NCBI GenBank assembly: GCA_024655865.1 | Contig: JANLFM010000002.1 | Span: 138,405 to 172,980, forward strand | From: Caldisericota bacterium | GTDB taxonomy: Bacteria; Caldisericota; JANLFM01 | DNA: 34,576 bases | Direction: 5' to 3' | Shown here: one piece after another, positions 24,787 through 32,316 of the stretch | Layout: each line of letters starts with the position of its first letter | Numbering within the stretch: the first letter of the stretch is position 1 | Program-made: the position numbers and the translations under genes | The notes under the pieces: generated by a model | Told to the model about the DNA's origin: nothing | Seen by the model: the letters and a program-made list of their open reading frames with translations, nothing else | The model's database searches: none

Positions 24787-26079
24787 TCACTGCTTTATCC
24801 CTTTCAGGCTTCTCCGGCTTAATTGCAGCTTCATTGTAAGCACTTGGTCAGAGGAGAAAATTCGGGCTGCGAGGAAGACCAGAATAGCGAAAATCACGAA
24901 CATGTAAATGATGCCGTAAAAGACAGGGAGGTAATTCCCCAGGAGGATGTTCTGGGACGCCAGGAAAGGATGGGAAAAGGGGATGATCCATAGGAGAACC
25001 TTCACTGGCCAGGAAAGTGAATTGAAGTCCGAGAAAAGCGAGATAAAGTAAGGAATTAAGGCCAGGAAAATAATGGGCATTAAAAGCCCTTGAGCGGATT
25101 TCAGGTCCTTAGCTAATACCCCTAATATAATGGCCATAGCCAACCCGCAAAGGATAGCTAAAAAGAGGGAAACCCCCAGAACCAGGTATCCCTGAGGAGT
25201 AAAAGCCAGCCCTAATTTCTGCACAACTGTGTCTATCTGCCCCGAGGTGGGAACATTTCCCATAAAACCGCTCATATAGAACCGGAACCCCACCATGTAA
25301 ATCCCCGCGGTGACCAGTCCCACAATACCCGAGGAGAGCATCTTCGCGACGACGATGTAGTTTCTGTTGATGGGCACAGTCAAAAGGGTTTCTAGGGTCT
25401 TGTTTTCTTTCTCCATAGCTACCGCAGAGATCACCATCTGAGAGGAATAAACGATGATCAGCATCAAGATAATGGGCAGAAAAGTGGATTGGGAAAGGAT
25501 GAAGCTGGAAACTTCTGCTGGTGAACCCTCCGCGATCCTGTCTTTGACGATCACATAATCCTTATTTTTTACGGGGTTTTTCAGCTCTTCAGGGTTCACT
25601 CCGGGAAGTCTTTCCTTGATATAGGTATCGGAAATGTAGTTGTTCACGGTCGCAATTACGGCTTTCACCATGCCCGAGGCACTGGTAGCCGACATGGAGA
25701 ACCCGCGAATGAAGTAATAGGTATCGATGGACATGGAGTTCAGTTCCAGAACTGACTTTCCAAATCCCCTGGGAATAACCAGAAGGAGGCTGGCACCGCT
25801 TTCCCTTGCCTGTTCAATAGCGCTCTGCCTGTCCTCTGTGGTGAGCGCGATAACTTTAAAATTTGCGGAGGAAAGACCATTCATGATTCCCCGGGAGAGC
25901 TCAGAGGAATCGAGATCCAACACGGCGATCTCCTGAGGAGCTGCAGCCTTTGCCATCTCACCCTGAGCCAGGGTTCCCATCAGGTAAAAAAGGAAGAACG
26001 TGAAAATCAGAGAGATGATTAACTGGGCGTTAATCAGTTCCTTGGTCTCTTTTTTTAGCAAATTCCAGAATTTCCTCAA
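24787..26079 (-). CDS. ABC-2 type transporter permease (NatB-like)
   Basis: A 430-residue membrane protein with the ABC-2 exporter layout. It has an N-terminal membrane helix (LIISLIFTFFLFYLMG), a large extracytoplasmic domain of about 160 residues (ISVLDLDSSELS-like start, through DYVIVKDRIAEGSPAEV), and a C-terminal block of about five helices from FILSQSTFLPIILMLIIVYS, including the cytoplasmic segment VAMEKENKTLETLLTVPI typical of NatB/YhaP-like permeases. Its start overlaps the stop of the ATPase gene by four bases, so the two form one exporter. The substrate could be Na+, a drug or a peptide; not decided by sequence. Confidence 0.88.
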   Translation of the reverse strand: MRKFWNLLKKETKELINAQLIISLIFTFFLFYLMGTLAQGEMAKAAAPQEIAVLDLDSSELSRGIMNGLSSANFKVIALTTEDRQSAIEQARESGASLLLVIPRGFGKSVLELNSMSIDTYYFIRGFSMSATSASGMVKAVIATVNNYISDTYIKERLPGVNPEELKNPVKNKDYVIVKDRIAEGSPAEVSSFILSQSTFLPIILMLIIVYSSQMVISAVAMEKENKTLETLLTVPINRNYIVVAKMLSSGIVGLVTAGIYMVGFRFYMSGFMGNVPTSGQIDTVVQKLGLAFTPQGYLVLGVSLFLAILCGLAMAIILGVLAKDLKSAQGLLMPIIFLALIPYFISLFSDFNSLSWPVKVLLWIIPFSHPFLASQNILLGNYLPVFYGIIYMFVIFAILVFLAARIFSSDQVLTMKLQLSRRSLKGIKQ

Positions 26080-26798
26080 ATCACTGCCCTCCTGAAGACT
26101 TCTTCCAGGTTATTCGCTCCGTATTTTTCTTTGAGCTCCTTAGGAGTCCCGGAATCCAGAATCACCCCATTGTCGATCAGGGCCACTCTGTCCGATAGGA
26201 ACTCGATCTCCAGCATATTGTGGGAGGAAAGGAGAACGGTGGTCCCCTGCTTCACGTATTCCCTGATGGTTTGCCTGATTTCCAGGGAGTTAATGACGTC
26301 CAGCCCGGAGGTAGGCTCATCCAGGATAGCCAAGTGCGGTTGGCCCATTAAGGCTCGCGCTAAAAGAAGCTTCCTCACCATCCCTTTGCTGTAGGTGCCG
26401 ATTTTGTCATACAGGCGCTCGCCCAAATCGGCGATCTGGGCACCTCTCTTCACAAATTCTTTTGTTTCCTCCGGCTCAGTGGCATAGAAGTTGGCCATAA
26501 AACGCAAGTACTCAACTCCCCGCTGATTGCGGTATGCCCCGGCTTCCTCCGGGAGGTAGCTGATTTTTTCCCTGATTTTTTCGGGTTCCTTTCGGAGATC
26601 ATGGCCCAGAACCTCCACTTTGCCCTCAGTGGGCGAAAGCAGGGTGGCGATGATCCTCAGGGCCGTGGATTTCCCTGCCCCATTCGGGCCAATGAGGGCG
26701 AAGATCTCCCCTTTCTGGATCTGGAAGCTTATACCCTTCAGGGCCTGCAGGTTTCCGTAATTCTTCTTCAATCCCTCTACTTTTAAAACAGCGTCCAT
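26076..26798 (-). CDS. ABC transporter ATP-binding protein (NatA-like)
   Basis: A 240-residue ATPase from ATG 26798, with AGGTGG eight bases upstream; a GTG four codons earlier is less likely. Walker A is GPNGAGKST, the signature region YSKGMVRKLLLARAL (degenerate LSGGQ, common in this group), Walker B LAILDEPTSGLD, and the H-loop VLLSSHNMLEIE. Pairs with the ABC-2 permease downstream. Confidence 0.92.
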   Translation of the reverse strand: MDAVLKVEGLKKNYGNLQALKGISFQIQKGEIFALIGPNGAGKSTALRIIATLLSPTEGKVEVLGHDLRKEPEKIREKISYLPEEAGAYRNQRGVEYLRFMANFYATEPEETKEFVKRGAQIADLGERLYDKIGTYSKGMVRKLLLARALMGQPHLAILDEPTSGLDVINSLEIRQTIREYVKQGTTVLLSSHNMLEIEFLSDRVALIDNGVILDSGTPKELKEKYGANNLEEVFRRAVI

Positions 26799-27098
26799 TT
26801 CACTTTCCACCTTTTATGTGCTCGGCAAATTTTATTCACACTATAATAGATTGCCAAATACCCCTTATTGGTTTGAATTTGGAAAATATATCTCAAATAA
26901 TACTGGAATCGGTTGAGGAAGAGTAGTTTCCACACCCAAAATTAAGGGAATTTAATTCCCCTTAGACCAGATGAGGAGCTTGAAGTCCAATTTTGGCGGA
27001 AGTTGCGTGCCCATTCCTGGAAGAGGGTTCGGCAGCCCAGAAATTGCTGGCTTGGCCTCAATCGCAGGTTCTTGTAGAATAGACTCCGGCATATCATC
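26799..27098. other. Intergenic region between divergent genes
   Basis: It separates the exporter operon (minus) from the prenyltransferase-like gene (plus). A near-perfect palindrome (26943-26964, arms GGGAATT/AATTCCC) lies in the middle and could be an operator or a weak terminator. No convincing promoter pair is seen, though TATAAT occurs at 26842-26847 on the plus strand. Confidence 0.35.
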
Positions 27099-28082
27099 AT
27101 GAGCGCTGATAGGTTGATCACCTGGCTCCTTGAAGGTTCGCCCTGGGTTCAATACAGGACGAGGCTTGATTTGTTGCACCAAAAAGAAAGCGATCCTGAA
27201 GTGCTCAAAGCTCGTCAAGAAATGATTAAACACCGGCAAGTACAGGGACTATTGGCAGAATTGGCTCAATGGCCCGGTTCTATCTTGTCGAGCCACAAGA
27301 GCGCCGGGCATCCGCTTCATAAACTGATCTTCGTTGCTGATCTGGGGCTCAAAGCAACTGACCCCGAGATAAAGCAGATTATTGAGCGAATTTGTGAGCA
27401 TCAAGCGCCAGAGGGCTCATTTCAAGTGCTTATGAATATCCCTCCCCGATATGGCGGTACGGGAAAAGATCAATGGGCCTGGGCGTTATGCGATGCACCT
27501 CTTATCCTCTACGCCTTAGTAAAATTCGGTTTAGGGGAGGACGAGCGCATTCAGAAAGCAAGTGCACATCTTGTAAGCCTGATTAAGGAAAATGGATGGC
27601 CTTGCGCCGTTTCAGAGGAGCTGGGGAAGTTTCGGGGACCGGGGCGTAAGGAGGATCCCTGCCCATATGCTAACCTTATTATGCTCAAAGCCCTGTCACA
27701 GATACCGGGCTTAAACGATAGCAGTGCCAGTTACACTGGTGTGGAGACCTTGCTTGCCCTCTGGGAAGGACGCGAGAAGCGCCACCCCTACATGTTCTTC
27801 ATGGGGACTGATTTTTGCAAGCTCAAGGCGCCCTTTGTCTGGTACGACATCCTGCACGTGGCAGATGTCCTGACCCAGTTTCCCTGGTTGCGCGCAGACG
27901 CTCGTTTAAAAGCCATGATCGGGATAATCAAAAGGAAAGCAGACGAAGAGGGCCGCTTCATCCCTGAATCCATCTGGGAGGCCTGGAAAGAATGGGATTT
28001 TGGACAAAAGCGTGTCCCATCACGCTGGCTGACGCTTGCGGCTCAAAGGGTACTGAAGCGAATGCAGGTTCAAAGTGAATGA
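27099..28082 (+). CDS. Prenyltransferase/squalene-oxidase-like toroid-fold protein (second copy)
   Basis: A 327-residue soluble protein, distantly related to the gene at 6374 and sharing the opening ITWLLEGSPWVQYRTRLDLL. It has alpha-toroid repeat features: PEGSFQVLMNIPPRYGGTG, WAWALCDAPLILYALVKFG, ENGWPCAVSEELGKFRGPG with CPYANLIMLKALSQIP, and YDILHVADVLTQFP. The GW/QxxxGxW-like repeats of terpene cyclases are only partly visible and the catalytic DxDD motif is not. Database entries of this type are often mislabelled as NifH. Function unknown. The ribosome binding site is weak. Transcribed alone. Confidence 0.65.
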   Translation: MSADRLITWLLEGSPWVQYRTRLDLLHQKESDPEVLKARQEMIKHRQVQGLLAELAQWPGSILSSHKSAGHPLHKLIFVADLGLKATDPEIKQIIERICEHQAPEGSFQVLMNIPPRYGGTGKDQWAWALCDAPLILYALVKFGLGEDERIQKASAHLVSLIKENGWPCAVSEELGKFRGPGRKEDPCPYANLIMLKALSQIPGLNDSSASYTGVETLLALWEGREKRHPYMFFMGTDFCKLKAPFVWYDILHVADVLTQFPWLRADARLKAMIGIIKRKADEEGRFIPESIWEAWKEWDFGQKRVPSRWLTLAAQRVLKRMQVQSE

Positions 28083-28219
28083 TGGTCATCTTTTCCTGAG
28101 GTTTTCACTTTTGGAATAACAAAATCATTCCCGCGCCTGATGATCATATGATGAGGAACCTGCAGTCAATTTGTGCACTCTTAATCGCCTGGCTTGATGC
28201 CCAAATCCTGCTCCAGGTC

Positions 28220-28760
28220 CTAAATTCCTTCCATAACCTCTCCGAAGTCCACTTCCAGGCCGTCTTTTAACTTTCTGTAATAAATAATTTTTACCGCGAT
28301 ACGCTCCGATAGTGCAGTTTTAACCCTCGTAAGTATAAGGCTTTATGGACACAGGAAAATCTCCAATATAGCCGTCGATTCCTTTTGATTCTTCTTCAGG
28401 GACGGCTAAACGGAAGCTTGTTCCTTTTATCTCAGCCCCTTTCTTCAGGATGGCTTCCTGGAATCTCAAGCCGATAAAAGTCTTGACAACCACCAGATCT
28501 CGAACCCATTGCTCCACTAACCCTTTGTCAATACTGTTCAAGGTGTCTTTAAAATTTTGAAGCATCTCCATAATTTTCTCCGTGGCAACCCTGATGGCAT
28601 CAGGTTTTTGCTCCAAGTACCATTGCTCCCACTCTTCTAACGTTCTCCCGGTGAACTCCTGGATAAGCTCGCTCATCTGCCCCACGATTTTGGGTCTGGT
28701 TCCCTGAGCATATTGATTGACCAGGTTAATAATGGGGGCCGTATACTTGGGAAATTCCAC
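28220..28760 (-). pseudogene. MjaI-family type II restriction endonuclease, frameshifted
   Basis: The main frame (28320-28760) encodes 146 residues beginning FPKYTAPIINLVNQYAQGT and containing PKIVGQMSELIQEF and GIDGYIGDFPVSIKPYTYE, the MjaI-type pattern with its Asp and Ser-Ile-Lys near the nuclease site. It then hits a stop. Skipping one G in a GGG run at about 28325 continues at once into VKTALSERIAVKIIYYRK and DGLEVDFGEVMEGI, ending at TAG 28220-28222, to about 179 residues in all. At the 5' end the GGAGG is placed for a TTG in another frame, which would read KLSPWNFP, so a second shift is possible. The gene follows the methyltransferase; the enzyme is probably inactive. Confidence 0.78.
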
Positions 28761-28802
28761 GGGCTCAATTTCAAGGTATTTCCTCCAGGCTGATTTTTAT
28801 TT

Positions 28803-30110
28803 TCATAAAATTTGACCTTCTTTAGCGGACCTTTTCAGGTCAAGAAATTTAGCTTTATACCTATACTCCAGGGTGGCATCCACGTCCACCAACCCGCTTT
28901 TTATCAGATGAGCATTTATGAATGTTTTATTCCACAAATAGAGGTAGCACAATAAATTCTCATCTTTGTCATACTTGAGGTTGTCAAAACGTAAAAATAC
29001 CTTTTGGCCTTTGAGCCTCTCACAAAGAAATCGCATTGCCTTGCCGTTTTCCTCGATTTTCGCCTTTACGCCTATTAATCTTATCTTCAACCCGTTATCC
29101 AGAATTAAAACTTCGGGCGATAGCACCTCCTTAACCCTGTAATATCTTTCCCTCTGATGGTCAGATTGATCGATCTTTGAGCCAAATCTTAATTTTTTGG
29201 GGTCAATTTTTCTTTCAAACTTGACCGGGTCTTGAAAAATGTAAGGGAGCTTTTTAATTTCTTCCCGATAATCAATTTCCCTTTCCTCTTGCTTCAGAAT
29301 TTCAAAAGTTGCATCCTCGAAAATCGCTCCCTGGGTTAGCCCTATCTTGCCTTGAATTACGGGCAAAAACTCTTCGTTTATCTCATATCCGATAGAGTTC
29401 CTGCCCAGATTCCTTGAAGCTAAGGAAGTGGTTCCGCTCCCTAAAAAGGGGTCGAGCACAGTATCTCCAACAAAACTGAACATCTTGATAAGTCGCCTGG
29501 GAAGCTCTTCAGGAAACATGGCAAGATGCTTGTCCTGTTTCTCTCCTGGAAAATTCCAGTGACCGGAGAAGTATTGATTCCACTCTTCCTGGCTTAATCT
29601 GGATTTTTCCTTAATTTTCTTGCTCACCCTGGGAGGGTCCCCGTATTTTCTGAAGATAAGGATAAATTCATAATCCAGCTTGATAATACCGTTTCTGGGG
29701 TAAGGAAAAGAACCCATTACCGTTGCCCCGCCAGTTGTATTACAGGTGGTTACCTTTTGCCAGATGATTGCTCCCATGTAATCGAAACCTGCGCTCTCGC
29801 AGAACTTGATGATCTCTGTCCTGATAGGAATCACTTTGTATCTTCCGTAGTAAACTGAGCGAGCGAACTGGTCCCCAATATTGATGCACAGGCGGCACCC
29901 TTTATGCAGAATTCTATGGCATTCATTCCAGACCAAATTGAGGTTGTTAATGTAGTCCTCATACGAATCGTTGAAGCCTATCTGCTTTCCATTTCCGTAA
30001 TCCTTAAGCTGCCAGTAAGGAGGAGACGTAATGATCAGGTGCACGGACTCGTCAGGAACTTCTTTCATGCATCTTGAATCGCCTATAATAATCTTATGCC
30101 AGGTCTTCAT
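28803..30110 (-). CDS. DNA (cytosine-N4) methyltransferase, MjaI-type, with SNase-like C-terminal domain
   Basis: A 435-residue methyltransferase of beta-type motif order. Motif IV SPPYW (29-33) comes first and the SAM-binding motif I DPFLGSGTT (220-228) follows; SPPYW suggests N4-cytosine methylation. MjaI-type systems recognise CTAG, so CTAG is the likely target by association with the neighbouring endonuclease. Unusual: residues about 325-435 form a staphylococcal-nuclease-like domain (VLILDNGLKIRLIGVKA, KAMRFLCERLKGQKVFLRF, LLCYLYLWNKTFINAHLIKSG). The first catalytic Arg may be kept (R343), but the Gly-Arg of the second Arg motif is Glu-Asn here, so it is probably a binding rather than a cutting domain. 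It starts 190 bases from the tRNA-Ser fragment. Confidence 0.88.
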   Translation of the reverse strand: MKTWHKIIIGDSRCMKEVPDESVHLIITSPPYWQLKDYGNGKQIGFNDSYEDYINNLNLVWNECHRILHKGCRLCINIGDQFARSVYYGRYKVIPIRTEIIKFCESAGFDYMGAIIWQKVTTCNTTGGATVMGSFPYPRNGIIKLDYEFILIFRKYGDPPRVSKKIKEKSRLSQEEWNQYFSGHWNFPGEKQDKHLAMFPEELPRRLIKMFSFVGDTVLDPFLGSGTTSLASRNLGRNSIGYEINEEFLPVIQGKIGLTQGAIFEDATFEILKQEEREIDYREEIKKLPYIFQDPVKFERKIDPKKLRFGSKIDQSDHQRERYYRVKEVLSPEVLILDNGLKIRLIGVKAKIEENGKAMRFLCERLKGQKVFLRFDNLKYDKDENLLCYLYLWNKTFINAHLIKSGLVDVDATLEYRYKAKFLDLKRSAKEGQIL

Positions 30111-30300
30111 CTCAGCTTTATTTTATCAGATAAATTAGCTGGTAGGTTTTTACTCTTCGAGGCTGGAAACGGGATAATTAAAGGAGCACTCTCGCCTTTT
30201 TATCTTCTCCCTGAATTATCGCTTTGAAGATGGGTAAAAATGCATTCCTTCCAAGGTGAAAAATGAAGCTAAATGGCGACTGCGCACGAGGAAAACGCCA

Positions 30301-30355
30301 TGGCGGAGAGACCGGGATTCGAACCCGGGAGCCGGGTTTACCCCGGCCACTCGCT
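30301..30355 (-). repeat. Attachment-site copy: truncated tRNA-Ser 3' half (left)
   Basis: Minus-strand reading gives anticodon loop CTGCTAA (GCT, Ser; at 30354-30360), the long variable arm GCCGGG/CCCGGC typical of class II tRNAs, the T arm CCGGG-TTCGAAT-CCCGG, acceptor strand TCTCTCC, and encoded G-CCA. No matching 5' acceptor (GGAGAGA) or D arm follows to the right, so this is a fragment and not a functional tRNA. Confidence 0.9.
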
Positions 30356-30397
30356 TAGCAGGCGGACGGCTGTAAGTGAAAAGGAGGCTGGCTTTTA

Positions 30398-31294
30398 ATG
30401 CGACCTGCAGGCACCAAAAAAGAGGGCCATTTTCAAACAGCAGTTGGCTCTTTAATTTCCCTGTATTTAAAACAGTGCGACCTCAGGGGCCTTTCCCCGC
30501 GCACAGTTAATATTTACCAGGAGAGCTTGAAGAAATTACTCCATTTTCTCAAAGGCCAGAGATTAGAGGAAGCGGACTTTTATGCCTTTATTTCTTTTTT
30601 AAAGGAATCGGGGAACGGTCCGGTAACCATCAGCATTTACCTGAGAAGCTTAAAGACCTTTTACCGCTGGGCCTATAACCAGGGCTTTATCAAATCCAAT
30701 CCCTTAGCCGGTTTCCCTGCAGTTAAAATTCCCCAAAAACTCCTTCCTACTTTGACCCCCTCAGCACTTCAGGAACTTTTTGACATCACCAGGAAAATCC
30801 AGAGAAACTCCCGGAGAAACCAGGCTCTTTTACTCCTCCTCATTGATACTGCTTTGAGACCAGGAGAACTCCTGAGTCTCACCTTAGAGGATTTTCAAGG
30901 AGATTATATCAAGGTGCGCGGTAAGACCGGGGAAAGGCTCCTTCCTGTCTCTCAAGTTGCCAAGAGAGCCATTCAGGCCTACCTGAAGAAGAGGAGAGCC
31001 TCACCTTTAGAGGATGCACTCTTCACTACCTCAGATGGAAGGCCTTTGACTTACTGCGCTCTGCGCTCCATCTTAAGAACTCTAAAAGAAAAGAGTCAGG
31101 TAAGCAGGCTCTACCCCTACCTTTTCCGCCACACCTCAGCCACCTCCTACCTCCAGAATGGCGCTGATTTGGAGACCGTGAGGCGCCTTTTGGGGCATGC
31201 CACTTATGCCGTTACTCAGAGGTATTTGAGCTTGACTCAAGGGGATTTAGCACGGGCACAGAGGAAAGCCAGCCCGGTGAATAAGCTCAGGTAG
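30398..31294 (+). CDS. Tyrosine recombinase / integrase of the element
   Basis: A 298-residue phage/XerCD-type integrase. The N-terminal SAM-like core-binding domain spans about 13-105 (GLSPRTVNIYQESLKKLL, YLRSLKTFYRWAYNQGFI). The catalytic domain has Arg154 in DTALRPGELLSL, Lys176 in the beta-hairpin, the box PYLFRHTSAT with Arg244 and His245, LLGHA with His267, and the nucleophile Tyr276 in TQRYLSLT. The first His of the usual HxxR box is Tyr241. GGAGG lies ten bases before the ATG. It starts 43 bases from the attachment site, the usual place for an integrase, and should catalyse integration into tRNA-Ser. It is followed after 19 bases by the Cys-rich gene. Confidence 0.93.
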   Translation: MRPAGTKKEGHFQTAVGSLISLYLKQCDLRGLSPRTVNIYQESLKKLLHFLKGQRLEEADFYAFISFLKESGNGPVTISIYLRSLKTFYRWAYNQGFIKSNPLAGFPAVKIPQKLLPTLTPSALQELFDITRKIQRNSRRNQALLLLLIDTALRPGELLSLTLEDFQGDYIKVRGKTGERLLPVSQVAKRAIQAYLKKRRASPLEDALFTTSDGRPLTYCALRSILRTLKEKSQVSRLYPYLFRHTSATSYLQNGADLETVRRLLGHATYAVTQRYLSLTQGDLARAQRKASPVNKLR

Positions 31295-31313
31295 AAAGGA
31301 GGGAAAGGAAAAG

Positions 31314-31505
31314 ATGAAGGAAAGCTGGGTGTTCAGTTGCGACTTAGGATTTCATCAAGATGATTGCGATGCTTACGTAAAAGATGAGCAATTAGACCCT
31401 TTTACAGCCTGTTTCGCTGGTTGCGCATCTTGCGTGCATCGCATCGCGTACAACGTGGCGGAAGGCAGAAGATTACTACCGCCCGCTAAAGAGGAGGAGG
31501 CCTGA
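31314..31505 (+). CDS. Small cysteine-rich protein of the element
   Basis: A 63-residue protein with five cysteines: C9, C18, C33, C37 and C40, in the pattern FSCDLGF, DDCDAY and CFAGCASCVHRI, with His14 and His42 nearby. The cluster C-x3-C-x2-C could bind zinc or an Fe-S centre. GGAGGG before the ATG and the 19-base distance from the integrase gene indicate one transcript. It could be an excision or regulatory helper, but I do not recognise the family. Confidence 0.65.
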   Translation: MKESWVFSCDLGFHQDDCDAYVKDEQLDPFTACFAGCASCVHRIAYNVAEGRRLLPPAKEEEA

Positions 31506-31524
31506 GAAAGGGACTTCAAGAGGA

Positions 31525-31557
31525 AAGGGAGGACCTCTCAGCCCTCCCTTCTTATGT
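31525..31557 (+). terminator. Probable terminator after the integrase/Cys-rich unit
   Basis: Arms AAGGGAGG (31525-31532) and CCTCCCTT (31543-31550) with a 10-base loop, followed by CTTATGTTT, only weakly T-rich. It lies 20 bases after the Cys-rich gene. Confidence 0.5.
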
Positions 31558-31664
31558 TTGCGCAAGCTCAGAAAAAAATATTAGGGATGCTCATTACATT
31601 TTTGGGACTCTAATATGGACATTGGAACTTTTAATTTTGGGATTATTACTTGAACTTCTTCGGC

Positions 31665-31715
31665 TTGACAAGATAATTAAAGTTGTGATAAACTACGACT
31701 ACACTTGAGAAGTGT
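31665..31715 (+). promoter_or_regulatory. Promoter with overlapping inverted-repeat operator, upstream of the XRE-like gene
   Basis: TTGACA at 31665-31670 and an extended -10 (TGTGATAAA, hexamer 31687-31692, spacer 16) make the best sigma70 promoter in the element. Starting nine bases downstream, at the expected start site, is a perfect inverted repeat ACACTT-GAG-AAGTGT (31701-31715), a good operator for a dimeric repressor such as the XRE-like protein encoded next. The 31506-31961 stretch has no gene; besides this and the terminator it holds a leader of about 260 bases with two adjacent stem-loops (31861-31876 and 31878-31900) and two GGTGGAGC copies (31791-31798 and 31883-31890). Confidence 0.6.
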
Positions 31716-31961
31716 GTTTAAGCAGAAGCTTTTTTAAACTATAGCACTGGAGGCTAAAGCCTAAAGAACCAGAAAAATTAAATAAGCCCAGGTGGAGCAC
31801 CCAGCGGGCAGTTTTCCCAAAGAAAGGAGGGAATTCTGTCCGTTTTTTGTTTCCAGAAAGCGGGCCTTGTAGCCCGTCTCAGGGTGGAGCGCATCCTGAG
31901 TATTTGAAAACTGAATATAGAAAGCCGACTGTGTTATTTTTCAAAAAAATAAAGAAAGGAA

Positions 31962-32168
31962 GTGAAGAATTTGAAAAGCCGACTCACAGAAATTTTGGAG
32001 GAGAAGAGCCTAACACGCTTGGATCTCCAATACCTTGCCAGGTGCGGACCTAATTTGATTCGGGGCATCGAAAAGTTTGGCTGGAAGCCCCGTCCTGCAG
32101 TGGCGGAAAAAATCGCCCGCGTTTTGAATGTAAAAGTTTCCGATATTTGGCCCGAGGGAGGTGAATAA
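31962..32168 (+). CDS. XRE/Cro-type helix-turn-helix regulator of the element
   Basis: A 68-residue protein from GTG 31962; a TTG at 31971 has better spacing (ten bases) from AAAGGA and could be the true start. The helix-turn-helix is LTRLDLQYLARCGPNLIRGI, and the C-terminal VAEKIARVLNVKVSDIWPE is the standard ending of XRE domains. It likely controls the promoter and inverted repeat at 31665-31715 upstream of itself. It could act as the repressor keeping the element integrated. A perfect 14-bp stem-loop follows the stop codon. Confidence 0.75.
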   Translation: MKNLKSRLTEILEEKSLTRLDLQYLARCGPNLIRGIEKFGWKPRPAVAEKIARVLNVKVSDIWPEGGE

Positions 32169-32169
32169 C

Positions 32170-32203
32170 GAAGATAGCCGCCTCTGACCAGGCGGCTATC
32201 TTC
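32170..32203 (+). terminator. Perfect 14-bp stem-loop between regulator and replication gene
   Basis: Arms GAAGATAGCCGCCT (32170-32183) and its exact complement (32190-32203) with loop CTGACC, two bases after the regulator's stop codon. No T tract follows, so it may terminate only partly or act as a binding site or RNA processing hairpin. Confidence 0.6.
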
Positions 32204-32316
32204 AAACAAATTATGTTGGACACCAAAAAAATTTTAAAACCCTCTCAATCAAATTGCAATACATTCTCCCAAAAATTTTTTGCTCCGATGGAAAACCAAG
32301 GGGAGGAATGATTTAA

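Noticed and set aside
30301-30380. Functional tRNA-Ser at the left repeat
   Set aside because: The sequence beyond the anticodon loop cannot form the acceptor stem or D arm, so it is a displaced fragment.
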